DNA from: an uncultured Actinomycetes bacterium
Lineage (GTDB): Bacteria > Actinomycetota > Actinomycetes > Nanopelagicales > Nanopelagicaceae
NCBI GenBank assembly: GCA_903822245.1
Contig: CAIJOE010000085.1
Span: 1 to 12,189, forward strand
DNA length: 12,189 nt
Reading direction: 5' to 3'
Position numbers and translations under genes: made by a program. The notes under the pieces are model-generated. The model ran no database searches. It worked only from the letters and a program-made list of their open reading frames with translations, and was not told the origin of the DNA. Positions 1 through 6,580 of this stretch are shown one piece after another. Each line of letters opens with the position of its first letter. Within the stretch, counting starts at the first letter, position 1.

Positions 1-625
1 CGTGAGTTGCCCCAAGAATATTTGCATCAGTTGAATATGCCTTTTCTTTACTATCACGGTAAGGCAACTTGTGAGCAGTTAAATACTCAGACATTTCCTT
101 ACGGCCGCCGAGCTCAGTAACAAAATCCTCATCTAACCATGGCTTATAGATTCGCAAACTTGGATTTGCAAGCAGGCCATAACGATAGAACCGTTCAATG
201 TCATTGCCCTTATAAGTTGAGCCATCGCCCCAAATTGAAACATTGTCTTCAAGCATTGCGCGAACAAGAAGTGTTCCAGTAACCGCGCGGCCTAATGGGG
301 TTGTATTGAAATAAGTCTTGCCACCAGAACGAATATGAAAAGCTCCACAGGCAAGCGCTGCAAATCCTTCTTCAACAAGTGCTTGCTTGCAATCAACTAA
401 GCGCGATCCTTCTGCGCCATATTCTTTAGCACGGCCAGGAACTGATGCGATATCTGGTTCATCATATTGGCCAAGATCAGCAGTATAGGTAAATGGTATT
501 GCTCCATTATTTCGCATCCAAGCAACTGCAACTGAGGTATCAAGACCGCCGGAGAATGCAATTCCCACACGCTCGCCTACTGGAAGCTTTGCTAAGACTT
601 TTGACATGAATAAAGGATACTTCAT
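1..625 (-). CDS. argG: Argininosuccinate synthase, N-terminal part (runs off left edge)
   Basis: Makes argininosuccinate from citrulline and aspartate with ATP, the penultimate step of arginine synthesis, in the cytoplasm. I translated the minus strand from 625 and obtained about 208 residues. They contain the ATP-pyrophosphatase P-loop SGGLDTS at residues 25-31, then stretches familiar from the long E. coli-type ArgG: YTADLGQ, YFNTTPLGRAVTG, WGDGSTYKGNDIERFYRYG and KAYSTD. The family is about 450 residues, so roughly the C-terminal half is outside the window. The ATG at 625 has AAGGA five bases upstream. A second in-frame ATG at 607 would give MSKVLAKLPVGERVG, which matches the E. coli N-terminus better in length but has no good ribosome-binding site. 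The family call is firm; the start is not. Confidence 0.95.
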   Translation of the reverse strand, partial: MKYPLFMSKVLAKLPVGERVGIAFSGGLDTSVAVAWMRNNGAIPFTYTADLGQYDEPDIASVPGRAKEYGAEGSRLVDCKQALVEEGFAALACGAFHIRSGGKTYFNTTPLGRAVTGTLLVRAMLEDNVSIWGDGSTYKGNDIERFYRYGLLANPSLRIYKPWLDEDFVTELGGRKEMSEYLTAHKLPYRDSKEKAYSTDANILGATH

Positions 626-668
626 CTCGATCCTTAGCCCAAAAGAATAAAGGTATTTCCTGAAGTTA

Positions 669-710
669 AGCGTTACTTATTGGATATTTATACAAAAGAA
701 ATGTAACGCT
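669..710. repeat. Perfect 8-bp inverted repeat between argG and the hypothetical gene
   Basis: AGCGTTAC at 669-676 is repeated in inverted form as GTAACGCT at 703-710, separated by 26 AT-rich bases. The right arm overlaps the stop codon (709-711) of the upstream minus-strand gene, and the pair lies 44-85 bases before the argG start. The spacer carries TATAAA on the minus strand (691-686), which could be a -10 element for argG. It could be an operator for argG or a weak hairpin between the genes. It does not resemble the classical ArgR box, and there is no U-run to support a terminator. Confidence 0.35.
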
Positions 711-1053
711 ACTCTGAAACTGATGACCGAAGGATTTCAGAGAGAGCAAACTTGCGAAGAGATTCCATAGGATAATCAAGAAATTGTCTTAAATCCTTTG
801 ATGAAGACTTATTTGATGCAAGTAATTCCTTAATTTCTAAAGATGGAAAAGTCATTTGGTGATTATCAGCTATTCGAAGAGCTATTTGCTGACTTCTAAG
901 AGCTAGCGAATCTCTTGCTATAGCCATGCCATGTGGATCTTTATCCACCTCAAACTTCTCAAGATATTCAATCGAAACGCGAAGAGCCTTTAGGTCATCC
1001 AGCAAGGCATTTAACATCTCGCCGTAGTTACCTGATCCCAGATTTGTGCTCAT
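709..1053 (-). CDS. Small helical protein of unknown function
   Basis: I do not recognise this 114-residue protein. It is soluble and charged, has no membrane segment or signal peptide, and looks mostly alpha-helical: leucine-rich amphipathic stretches cover about residues 12-32 and 42-62, and there are more in the C-terminal third. No metal- or nucleotide-binding motif is visible. The longest open frame starts at a TTG at 1071, but I prefer the ATG at 1053. A good promoter (TTGCCA, 16 bases, GATAAT) ends only six bases before that ATG, so the message would start at or near the A of ATG and be leaderless. There is no Shine-Dalgarno sequence before either start. It lies upstream of argG on the same strand, with an 83-base gap, and could be cotranscribed with it. 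Confidence 0.6.
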   Translation of the reverse strand: MSTNLGSGNYGEMLNALLDDLKALRVSIEYLEKFEVDKDPHGMAIARDSLALRSQQIALRIADNHQMTFPSLEIKELLASNKSSSKDLRQFLDYPMESLRKFALSEILRSSVSE

Positions 1054-1059
1054 ATGGCA

Positions 1060-1087
1060 ATTATCTAGCAAACTAACCGATTGGCAA
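1060..1087 (-). promoter_or_regulatory. Predicted promoter of the 114-residue hypothetical gene
   Basis: On the minus strand, TTGCCA (1087-1082) and GATAAT (1065-1060) each match the sigma-70-type consensus at five of six positions and are 16 bases apart. Only six bases separate the -10 from the ATG at 1053, so the predicted transcription start falls on or beside the start codon. The divergent gene starts at 1105, so both promoters must share about 50 bases. A possible -10 for that gene is TTATAT at 1090-1095 on plus, also placed for a nearly leaderless message, but I found no convincing -35 for it. Confidence 0.5.
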
Positions 1088-1104
1088 AGTTATATCCTTA
1101 AGGC

Positions 1105-1386
1105 ATGAGATCCCTTGCGCTGATGGTTTCACTCTTAATCGCGATATCCCTACTTGGGGCGCCGATCTCTTACTTTCTTGCAACCGTCAATAGTTTTGAA
1201 CGTTTAAATGAAGATGTAAGAAAATTGTTAATTTACTCAATTGCAGTTATATCTGGGATTGTTTCAATAATTCTCATAATTACAGTTAAGAGCCCTTTTA
1301 TAAGATTTATCTTTACTGCTGCCCTTGTTGCAAATGCGATAGCAATACGAAAAACATCTAGGACACAAAAGAAAAGCAAGAGCTAA
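1105..1386 (+). CDS. Small membrane protein of unknown function
   Basis: A 93-residue protein with three likely membrane segments: about residues 5-27, 40-62 and a shorter one at 64-82. A polar loop with acidic and basic residues (about 30-40) follows the first helix, and the tail is strongly basic (RKTSRTQKKSKS). I do not recognise the family and see no catalytic motif. The ATG at 1105 has AAGG only one base upstream, too close to act as a normal ribosome-binding site, so a leaderless start is likely. The TAA at 1384-1386 lies one base from the C that follows the mature 3' end of the convergent ssrA gene, leaving no room for a separate terminator. It may be an orphan gene specific to the lineage. 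Confidence 0.6.
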   Translation: MRSLALMVSLLIAISLLGAPISYFLATVNSFERLNEDVRKLLIYSIAVISGIVSIILIITVKSPFIRFIFTAALVANAIAIRKTSRTQKKSKS

Positions 1387-1387
1387 G

Positions 1388-1758
1388 TGGAGGTGCCGGG
1401 AATCGAACCCGGGTCCTCTAGAATTCAGTCAGGGCTTCTACGGGCGTAGTGTTCTAAGCGCTTTCTCTGTCCTGACTCTCGCGAACACAAGTAGTCAACG
1501 AACGCAGTTAAAGATTTATTTTTCCGAGTATGTCCTTAACACCATATTCAGATGAGCTCTCTAGCGACGCTAACATCCAAGGCGAGAGCAAACTTGGGTT
1601 AACGGATTCACTTAAATCGCTTAGGCAGCGATAGCGAAATCAGTGCGATTTGCATCTGCACTTATGTTTTGCACGGGTTTCATGGTTTACGAGATCATCC
1701 CGGCTTCCTCGGCCCGCTTCACCTGGCTCAACAACTAAAGTCGAGACCGTTCACCCCC
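1388..1758 (-). ncRNA. ssrA: Transfer-messenger RNA (tmRNA)
   Basis: Rescues ribosomes stalled on broken messages and tags the nascent peptide for proteolysis; it works with SmpB, encoded just upstream. The 5' end GGGGGTG (1758-1752) pairs with CACCTCC (1395-1389) as a seven-pair acceptor stem with one G-U. The 3' end carries a clear T-arm (CCGGG, TTCGATT, CCCGG) and the discriminator A at 1388. The 5' domain contains the conserved GGTCTCGACTTTAG. The next bases are CTT, so CCA is not encoded and must be added enzymatically. The tag frame encodes ADANRTDFAIAA, ending in the AA recognised by Clp proteases. The length of 371 is normal. TTGAAA lies upstream, but I see no convincing -10, and no separate terminator hairpin follows. 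Confidence 0.96.
1621..1659 (-). other. ssrA: tmRNA tag-peptide reading frame
   Basis: Twelve codons plus TAA inside tmRNA, read from the resume codon GCA at 1659-1657. The peptide is ADANRTDFAIAA. It aligns without gaps to the mycobacterial tag I recall, ADSHQRDYALAA (same length, same AD start, same D at position 7, same hydrophobic-A-hydrophobic-AA end). The resume codon is preceded by ATAAGT, comparable to the sequence before the E. coli resume codon. The exact resume position is inferred from this alignment; the frame and the stop are certain. Confidence 0.85.
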
Positions 1759-1883
1759 ATGGTTATTCATGAAGCTGTGAAGCAATTACTTTTCAATATG
1801 TAGTTTTTTCCTTAGGTAAATTGTAAGTCCACAACCGCTAGAACCCTAAACCGCGCTCAATTCTTTCAGCGATAGAAGAATAA

Positions 1884-2366
1884 TCAGCGTTCAGATTTGC
1901 CTGAGTTGCGGCGAGAGAGTTCGCGATTGACTTCACGAGTGGCTTGTTGCTCCATGAGTGTGGCTCGCTTGTCATGGGCTTTCTTACCCTTTGCCAAAGC
2001 GAGCTCGATTTTTGCTTTTCCATCTTTAAAATAAAGTGAAAGCGGCACAAGGGTTAGACCACCTTGCTTGGTGAGCGCTTCCAACTTATCTATATCTTTG
2101 CGGGCCATAAGAAGCTTTCGCTCGCGACGTGGTGTGTGATTATTCCAAGTCCCTTCGGTGTACTCCGGAATATGAACACCGGATAACCAAAGTTCATTGT
2201 TATTAACCATGGCAAAGCCATCCACTAACGAAGCACGTCCGGCGCGAAGAGATTTAACCTCTGTGCCTGATAAGACAATTCCACACTCAAAGACATCTTC
2301 AATGGAGTAGTCGTGACGCGCTTTCTTATTCTGCGCAATTAGTTTTTTGCCCAGCTCTTTAACCAT
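1884..2366 (-). CDS. smpB: SsrA-binding protein SmpB
   Basis: Binds the tRNA-like domain of tmRNA and brings it to the empty A site of stalled ribosomes. From the ATG at 2366 it is 160 residues, the usual size. Family blocks are plain: KKARHDYSIEDVFE near the N-terminus, then GTEVKSLR, the HIPEY segment, the basic RRERKLL block and GKKAHDKR, followed by a basic C-terminal tail (RREL-type and NSGKSER) that should fold in the ribosomal mRNA channel. GGAGG (2379-2375) precedes two tandem ATGs, five bases before 2369 and eight before 2366, so either may be used; a TTG at 2387 opens the frame but lies upstream of the ribosome-binding site. The S41 gene ends 73 bases upstream, with a small hairpin (2394-2408) between. 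ssrA follows 125 bases downstream. Confidence 0.96.
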   Translation of the reverse strand: MVKELGKKLIAQNKKARHDYSIEDVFECGIVLSGTEVKSLRAGRASLVDGFAMVNNNELWLSGVHIPEYTEGTWNNHTPRRERKLLMARKDIDKLEALTKQGGLTLVPLSLYFKDGKAKIELALAKGKKAHDKRATLMEQQATREVNRELSRRNSGKSER

Positions 2367-2393
2367 CATGACCACCTCCATTCCCAATTAATC

Positions 2394-2408
2394 GTGGATT
2401 TATTCCAC
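2394..2408. repeat. Short hairpin between the S41 protease gene and smpB
   Basis: GTGGA at 2394-2398 and TCCAC at 2404-2408 form a five-pair stem with a five-base loop. No U-run follows on the minus strand, so termination is unlikely; it sits 15 bases upstream of the smpB ribosome-binding site. It may be a processing or stability element, or chance. Confidence 0.2.
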
Positions 2409-2439
2409 TGGTTAAGGATACTTGGTAGTTGGTATCGGA

Positions 2440-3615
2440 TTACTTTCCTGTTGTGTTTTGCCCCTTATCGAGCGCAGCCAAACCACTGAGGACTTGAATC
2501 GCCTTAGTGATTGCAAGGTTTTCTGGAACTAATAGATCCGGACTAATTCCAATTTGATCAATTTGATGGCCTGATGGGGTTCGATACTTTCCAACAGTGA
2601 ATTCAAGTTTTGAACCATCTGATAGCGATGAAACTTCCTGGACCGTTCCCTTGCCATAACTCTTCTCGCCGAGAATTACCGCTCTATTACGATCTTGAAG
2701 GGCGCCTGTAATAACCTCAGCAGAAGAAGCGGTTGAACGATTAATTAAGACTGTCATAGGTGCAATTTCTGGTGATGTGTTTTGTGAAGTTAAAACTCGA
2801 TCCGCTTCTCCCTTTCGGGTATATGAAACTATCGGACCTTCACTTAAGAAGATTTGACTTAGGTTTGCGGCCTCGTCGATCAGTCCACCTGGATTATCAC
2901 GGAGGTCTAAAATAATTCCGTTCTTATGGGAGTACTTCCCCAGGGCGATGTAAACATCTCCTGAGACATTGCTACTTATGGCAGAAACTTGAATATAAAC
3001 AATATTTGGTGCGATTTGATTTGCCACAACGTCTCCGCTGAGAACTCCTTCGCGATTTATGTTTACTCGATATTGCCTCTGTTCACGCTCAAGCTGCATT
3101 TGAACTGTGCTACCAGCCTTACCACGTAATAGTGCAACAGCAGTAGCTATTGAAGAGCCTTCAATCGTTGTTCCGTTAATTTCAGTAATTGAATCCAATA
3201 CTTTTATGCCGGCTCTAGCCGCTGGCGACTTTGGCTGAACACTTGATACCTCGATTACACCAGAACTGTTCTTTCTTAGCCAAATTCCAATTCCACTGTA
3301 TCTACCTTGAAGTGATTGGGTAAAAACCTTTGCAGTTGATTGAGGGAAATAGTTTGCCCATTGATCACCGGTAGCCTTCAATACTGCTTCGATAGCAGCA
3401 CGTTGCAGTACTTTCTTTTCGGGAGCCTGTGCATCTTTTTTAAGAATTTTAGTTATGGATTCATCAACAGGAGATTTATTTCTGGCTTGTCCAACTTGGT
3501 CTCCTACCGCAAAAGCTACGAGAACCGCGAGGGTGGAAAACGCGGTGGTAGCGTTGAATCTAGATCCACGCCACTGTGCCAGTCGAACACGTAACCAAGA
3601 TAGCGGGGAGAACAT
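2440..3615 (-). CDS. S41 C-terminal processing protease with PDZ domain, membrane-anchored
   Basis: A carboxyl-terminal processing serine protease (CtpA/Prc type) of 391 residues, predicted to act outside the membrane. Order of parts: a short basic N-terminus, one membrane anchor at about residues 21-38, a helical region to about 100, a PDZ domain at about 105-190, and the S41 catalytic core at about 200-365. The core shows DLRDNPGG (237-244), the nucleophile Ser298 in STASSAE and the general base Lys322 in SYGKGTVQ, so the Ser-Lys dyad is intact. The ATG at 3615 has GGAAG nine bases upstream, buried in a hairpin. It follows ftsX by 52 bases. Membership of the ftsEX block suggests a cell-envelope role, perhaps processing a divisome or hydrolase partner; that is inference and the substrate is unknown. 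Confidence 0.93.
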   Translation of the reverse strand: MFSPLSWLRVRLAQWRGSRFNATTAFSTLAVLVAFAVGDQVGQARNKSPVDESITKILKKDAQAPEKKVLQRAAIEAVLKATGDQWANYFPQSTAKVFTQSLQGRYSGIGIWLRKNSSGVIEVSSVQPKSPAARAGIKVLDSITEINGTTIEGSSIATAVALLRGKAGSTVQMQLEREQRQYRVNINREGVLSGDVVANQIAPNIVYIQVSAISSNVSGDVYIALGKYSHKNGIILDLRDNPGGLIDEAANLSQIFLSEGPIVSYTRKGEADRVLTSQNTSPEIAPMTVLINRSTASSAEVITGALQDRNRAVILGEKSYGKGTVQEVSSLSDGSKLEFTVGKYRTPSGHQIDQIGISPDLLVPENLAITKAIQVLSGLAALDKGQNTTGK

Positions 3616-3624
3616 GAGTTGATT

Positions 3625-3643
3625 CTTCCGATAAATACGGAAG
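3625..3643 (-). promoter_or_regulatory. Hairpin covering the S41 protease ribosome-binding site
   Basis: In the minus-strand message CTTCCG (3643-3638), a seven-base loop TATTTAT and CGGAAG (3630-3625) form a perfect six-pair hairpin. The 3' arm contains GGAAG, the only Shine-Dalgarno-like sequence for the ATG at 3615, nine bases away. Folding would hide it. There is no U-run after the stem, so an ftsX terminator is less likely. Confidence 0.45.
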
Positions 3644-3667
3644 TTGGCAAAGCGTCCTTAGTTTTGC

Positions 3668-4570
3668 TTAAACCTTGAGGTATTTGCGCAGAGTTACGAC
3701 GGAAGCAACAGTTGAAACAACGATTCCCGTCAGAAGTAAGAGACTTGATGCAACCCACACATCAGACCATTTAAAGAATTGAGTAAAACTAAGAAGCGGT
3801 GCGATTCGAGCATCGACGAGTGCCTTGAAAGCAGCCAAGAGCCCTGTTGAAATAACCCATCCGACAAGTGCTGAAAATATACCTTCTAGCAGGAATGGAA
3901 GTTGGATAGAAAAAGAGGAGGCACCAACTAATTTCATAACGCCAGTCTCACGGCGGCGATTAAATGCAGCTATACGTAATGTGTTTGAAATTAATAGCGC
4001 TGCAGTTAAAACAGATGCTAAACCGATTGCTAGTGCACCATCACGAAGTACTGCCAGTAATTTGAAAAACTTCTCAAGAATCGTTCTTTGGTCTTGAACA
4101 GAATCAACTCCTGGTCGTCCTGCAAATGCGCTTTGCACAACGGCAAACTTGGTTGGATCCTTCAATTTAACTCTAAAGGATTCTGGAAGTTGGTCCTGAG
4201 TTACATTCTGCGCAATAGCAGAACCTTTAAACCGCTCTTGAAAATGGGCGAATGCTTGAGATTGTGATTCGTAGTAAACGTTTTGCACGGCTGGAAGAGC
4301 ATCAAGGTCAGCTTTGATTGAATCTCTCTGAGCTTGAGTTACTGGGCCGCTGGCACAAGATTGTGATTCTGAAAGTGAACCGCAAAGGAAGACTGAAACC
4401 TCGATCTTGTCATACCAATAATCTTTCATAACTTTAACTTGAGAATTAGCGAGCAAGCCAATTCCAAGCAAGGTAAGTGAAATTGCAACAGTAATCATTA
4501 CCGCAAAAGTCATCGTCATATTTCGGCGTAAACCGATCTTTACCTCACTAAATAGAAATCCGGCTCTCAT
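3668..4570 (-). CDS. ftsX: Cell-division ABC transporter permease FtsX
   Basis: The membrane half of the FtsEX complex, which couples cytoplasmic ATP hydrolysis to activation of peptidoglycan hydrolases at the septum. The 300 residues show the family's four-helix plan: helix 1 at about 20-42, a large extracellular domain at 43-177, then helices at about 178-200, 222-248 and 271-293. The cytoplasmic loop after helix 2 has the typical RRRETGVMKLVGAS segment. Two cysteines in the outer domain (Cys63, Cys72) could form a disulfide; a similar pair is familiar in other actinobacterial FtsX proteins. The ATG at 4570 follows the ftsE stop by 12 bases, with GGGG just upstream, so translation is probably coupled. 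Confidence 0.95.
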   Translation of the reverse strand: MRAGFLFSEVKIGLRRNMTMTFAVMITVAISLTLLGIGLLANSQVKVMKDYWYDKIEVSVFLCGSLSESQSCASGPVTQAQRDSIKADLDALPAVQNVYYESQSQAFAHFQERFKGSAIAQNVTQDQLPESFRVKLKDPTKFAVVQSAFAGRPGVDSVQDQRTILEKFFKLLAVLRDGALAIGLASVLTAALLISNTLRIAAFNRRRETGVMKLVGASSFSIQLPFLLEGIFSALVGWVISTGLLAAFKALVDARIAPLLSFTQFFKWSDVWVASSLLLLTGIVVSTVASVVTLRKYLKV

Positions 4571-4582
4571 TTCATTCCCCGC

Positions 4583-5272
4583 CTATCCCGCATAACCATA
4601 AACGCCACGGACTTGGTCACGAATAACATGGCCCCCTTCGAGTTCTATTACTCGCTTGCGCATCGAGTCAACAATCTTTGAATCGTGTGTTGCCATAACA
4701 ACTGTTGTTCCTTCACGATTAATTCTGTCAAGAAGTTTCATAATCCCCACTGAAGTTGCGGGGTCTAGGTTTCCAGTAGGTTCATCTGCAATAAGAATTG
4801 CTGGTCGAGAAACATAAGCACGAGCGATAGCAACACGTTGTTGCTCCCCACCTGATAGCTCTGAAGGTTTACGATCTGCTTTCTCTTCTAGGCCAACTAG
4901 CTCTAAAACCTCAGGAACTTCTCTATCAATCTCTTTTTGTGAATACCCGAGAACGTGCAGGGTGAAAGCAACATTTTCGGTTACGGTCTTATTTGGAAGT
5001 AGGCGAAAGTCTTGAAATACCGTTCCAACTTGACGACGAAGTTCTGGAACTTTGTGAGCAGATAGAGTATTCAGATCTTTTCCAGCAACAATTATATTTC
5101 CAGTTGTTGGGCGCTCTTCGCGCAAAACTAAGCGTAGGAATGTTGATTTTCCAGAACCTGAAAGGCCAACCAAGAAAACAAATTCACCTTTTAAAATCTC
5201 TAGGTCAACTGAATCTAGGGCAGCACGTTCTTGCTTTGGGTAAATCTTTGTCACATTTTCAAAACGAATCAT
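4583..5272 (-). CDS. ftsE: Cell-division ATP-binding protein FtsE
   Basis: The ATPase half of FtsEX, on the inner face of the membrane. It has 229 residues, normal for the family. All ABC motifs are present: Walker A GLSGSGKST at 36-44, Q-loop Gln87, signature LSGGEQQ at 139-145, Walker B ILIADEP at 159-165 and the switch histidine His196 in ATHD. The DFRLLPNKTVTENVAF segment after the Q-loop is typical of FtsE rather than of LolD/MacB-type ATPases, and ftsX immediately downstream settles the call. The ATG at 5272 has GGAGG five bases upstream, the strongest ribosome-binding site of the block. It lies 160 bases after prfB, behind a terminator-like hairpin, so it may have its own promoter; I found no convincing one. 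Confidence 0.96.
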   Translation of the reverse strand: MIRFENVTKIYPKQERAALDSVDLEILKGEFVFLVGLSGSGKSTFLRLVLREERPTTGNIIVAGKDLNTLSAHKVPELRRQVGTVFQDFRLLPNKTVTENVAFTLHVLGYSQKEIDREVPEVLELVGLEEKADRKPSELSGGEQQRVAIARAYVSRPAILIADEPTGNLDPATSVGIMKLLDRINREGTTVVMATHDSKIVDSMRKRVIELEGGHVIRDQVRGVYGYAG

Positions 5273-5366
5273 GGCCGCCTCCTCTCTTAACTATTTCAAC
5301 TGCAGGGAACCCACAATTTCAGGATCCATATGGTTAGAAGTTTAGGTATTAGAAGGGCCAAAGAAG

Positions 5367-5401
5367 AGGAAATACGCGCTCATTTGCCTGAGAGATTTCC
5401 T
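5367..5401 (-). terminator. Candidate prfB terminator hairpin with odd internal sequence
   Basis: On the minus strand, AGGAAAT (5401-5395) pairs with ATTTCCT (5373-5367), and inside it CTCA (5392-5389) pairs with TGAG (5382-5379) around a six-base loop. CTTCTTT follows, a modest pyrimidine-rich tail. It starts 31 bases after the prfB stop. The hairpin contains AATCTCTCAGGCAAA, close to the conserved 3' end of glycine riboswitch aptamers. ACGCG at 5374-5378 could also pair with CGCGT at 5409-5413, crossing the first stem. Termination, partial read-through into ftsE, or another RNA role are all open. Confidence 0.4.
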
Positions 5402-5432
5402 TCACTCACGCGTAATTAGGTGACTGAATACA

Positions 5433-6539
5433 TTATTGACTGCTGCTCTTTCGCCATTTAATTCCAGCCTCCAAGAAGCCATCAATATCTCCATCTAAAA
5501 CAGCAGCCGGGTTTCCGACTTCAAAATCAGTTCGTAGGTCTTTAACCATTTGATAAGGGGCAAGAACATATGACCGCATTTGGTTGCCCCAAGAACCAGA
5601 GTTATCGCCTTTTAGTGCATCCAATCGCGCGCGCTCTTCTTGTCGCCTTCGCTCAAGCAACTTTGATTGGAGAACAGCCATAGCGGTTGCCCGATTTTGA
5701 ATTTGAGAACGTTCATTCTGACAGGAAACAACTATTCCCGAAGCTAGGTGCGTAATGCGAACCGCTGAGTCTGTTGTATTTACTCCTTGTCCACCTGGCC
5801 CGGAAGAACGATAAACATCGACCCGGATTTCCTTTTCATCTATTTCAATGTGATCACTTTGCTCAACAACTGGAACCACTTCGACACCCGCGAATGAGGT
5901 ATGGCGGCGAGATTGTGAATCAAATGGAGAAATACGAACCAGTCGATGAGTTCCTTGCTCGACCGAAAGCGTTCCGTAAGCATAGGGAGTGCTTACTCTG
6001 AATGTTGTTGATTTAATTCCAGCTTCTTCGGCATATGAAGTTTCAAGAACATCAACTTTTAGATTATGCCGCTCACAATAACGTAAATACATTCGCATCA
6101 ACATCTGCGCCCAGTCAGCTGCCTCAACTCCCCCAGCTTCAGATCGAATGGTGATTAAACAATCTCGGTCATCATATTCACCATTTAATAGTGTTTGAAC
6201 TTCCAAATCCTTGATTGCTTTTGTTACATCATCAAGTTCTTTGCCAGCATCTTCAATTGCAGCTGAATCACTCTCTTCTTGCGCAAGGTCAAGTAAAAGT
6301 GGTACTTCTTCTAAATGTCGTCTGATCGTTGTTGCCTTGTTCAAAGTTGCTTGAACTCTTGAAAGTTTACTTGTCACTACTTGGGCTTTTTCTGGATCAT
6401 CCCAAAGGTTTGGTGCGCTGGCTTCGACTTCAAGACTCTCAGCATCGGCTCGAAGTTTTGGAAGATTTAGGACCGCCTCAATTGCCGAAAGCGTCACGCG
6501 AAGAGCGTTAACTTCCTCAAGATATTCACGAGCAGCCAT
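5433..6539 (-). CDS. prfB: Peptide chain release factor 2
   Basis: Recognises UGA and UAA stop codons and triggers peptide release on the ribosome. It has 368 residues, the usual size. A helical N-terminal domain covers about 1-110. The stop-codon recognition tripeptide SPF is at 204-206, which separates RF2 from RF1 (PxT). The catalytic GGQ is at 249-251 within RSSGPGGQGVNTTDSAVRITH. The frame is continuous, with no internal UGA near codon 25, so the autoregulatory +1 frameshift known from E. coli is absent. The ATG at 6539 has no Shine-Dalgarno sequence in the preceding 20 bases, so it may be leaderless or weakly initiated. It heads the block leading to ftsEX, smpB and ssrA and diverges from a membrane protein gene 41 bases away. 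Confidence 0.97.
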   Translation of the reverse strand: MAAREYLEEVNALRVTLSAIEAVLNLPKLRADAESLEVEASAPNLWDDPEKAQVVTSKLSRVQATLNKATTIRRHLEEVPLLLDLAQEESDSAAIEDAGKELDDVTKAIKDLEVQTLLNGEYDDRDCLITIRSEAGGVEAADWAQMLMRMYLRYCERHNLKVDVLETSYAEEAGIKSTTFRVSTPYAYGTLSVEQGTHRLVRISPFDSQSRRHTSFAGVEVVPVVEQSDHIEIDEKEIRVDVYRSSGPGGQGVNTTDSAVRITHLASGIVVSCQNERSQIQNRATAMAVLQSKLLERRRQEERARLDALKGDNSGSWGNQMRSYVLAPYQMVKDLRTDFEVGNPAAVLDGDIDGFLEAGIKWRKSSSQ

Positions 6540-6580
6540 GGGTTAAGAGTAATGCTAGTGCGATCAACTAACATTCAACT

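Noticed and set aside
1388..1425. A tRNA 3' half (T-arm plus acceptor strand) suggesting a tRNA gene
   Set aside because: The 5' acceptor partner is 370 bases away and the space between holds a tag reading frame and tmRNA landmarks; this is the tRNA-like domain of ssrA.
1838..2050. 70-residue minus-strand open frame overlapping smpB
   Set aside because: It overlaps smpB in another frame, has no ribosome-binding site and resembles no known protein; smpB explains the DNA.
4993..5337. 114-residue plus-strand open frame opposite ftsE reaching into the prfB-ftsE gap
   Set aside because: Most of it is antisense to the conserved FtsE ATPase core; there is no start signal.
5280..5432. A complete glycine riboswitch controlling ftsE
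   Set aside because: Only the 3' core is similar. The GGAGAG partner and the first half of the aptamer are missing, and the fragment lies too close to the prfB stop to fit one.
6440..6539. RF2 programmed +1 frameshift site in prfB
   Set aside because: The reading frame is continuous from ATG 6539 with no internal UGA near codon 25.
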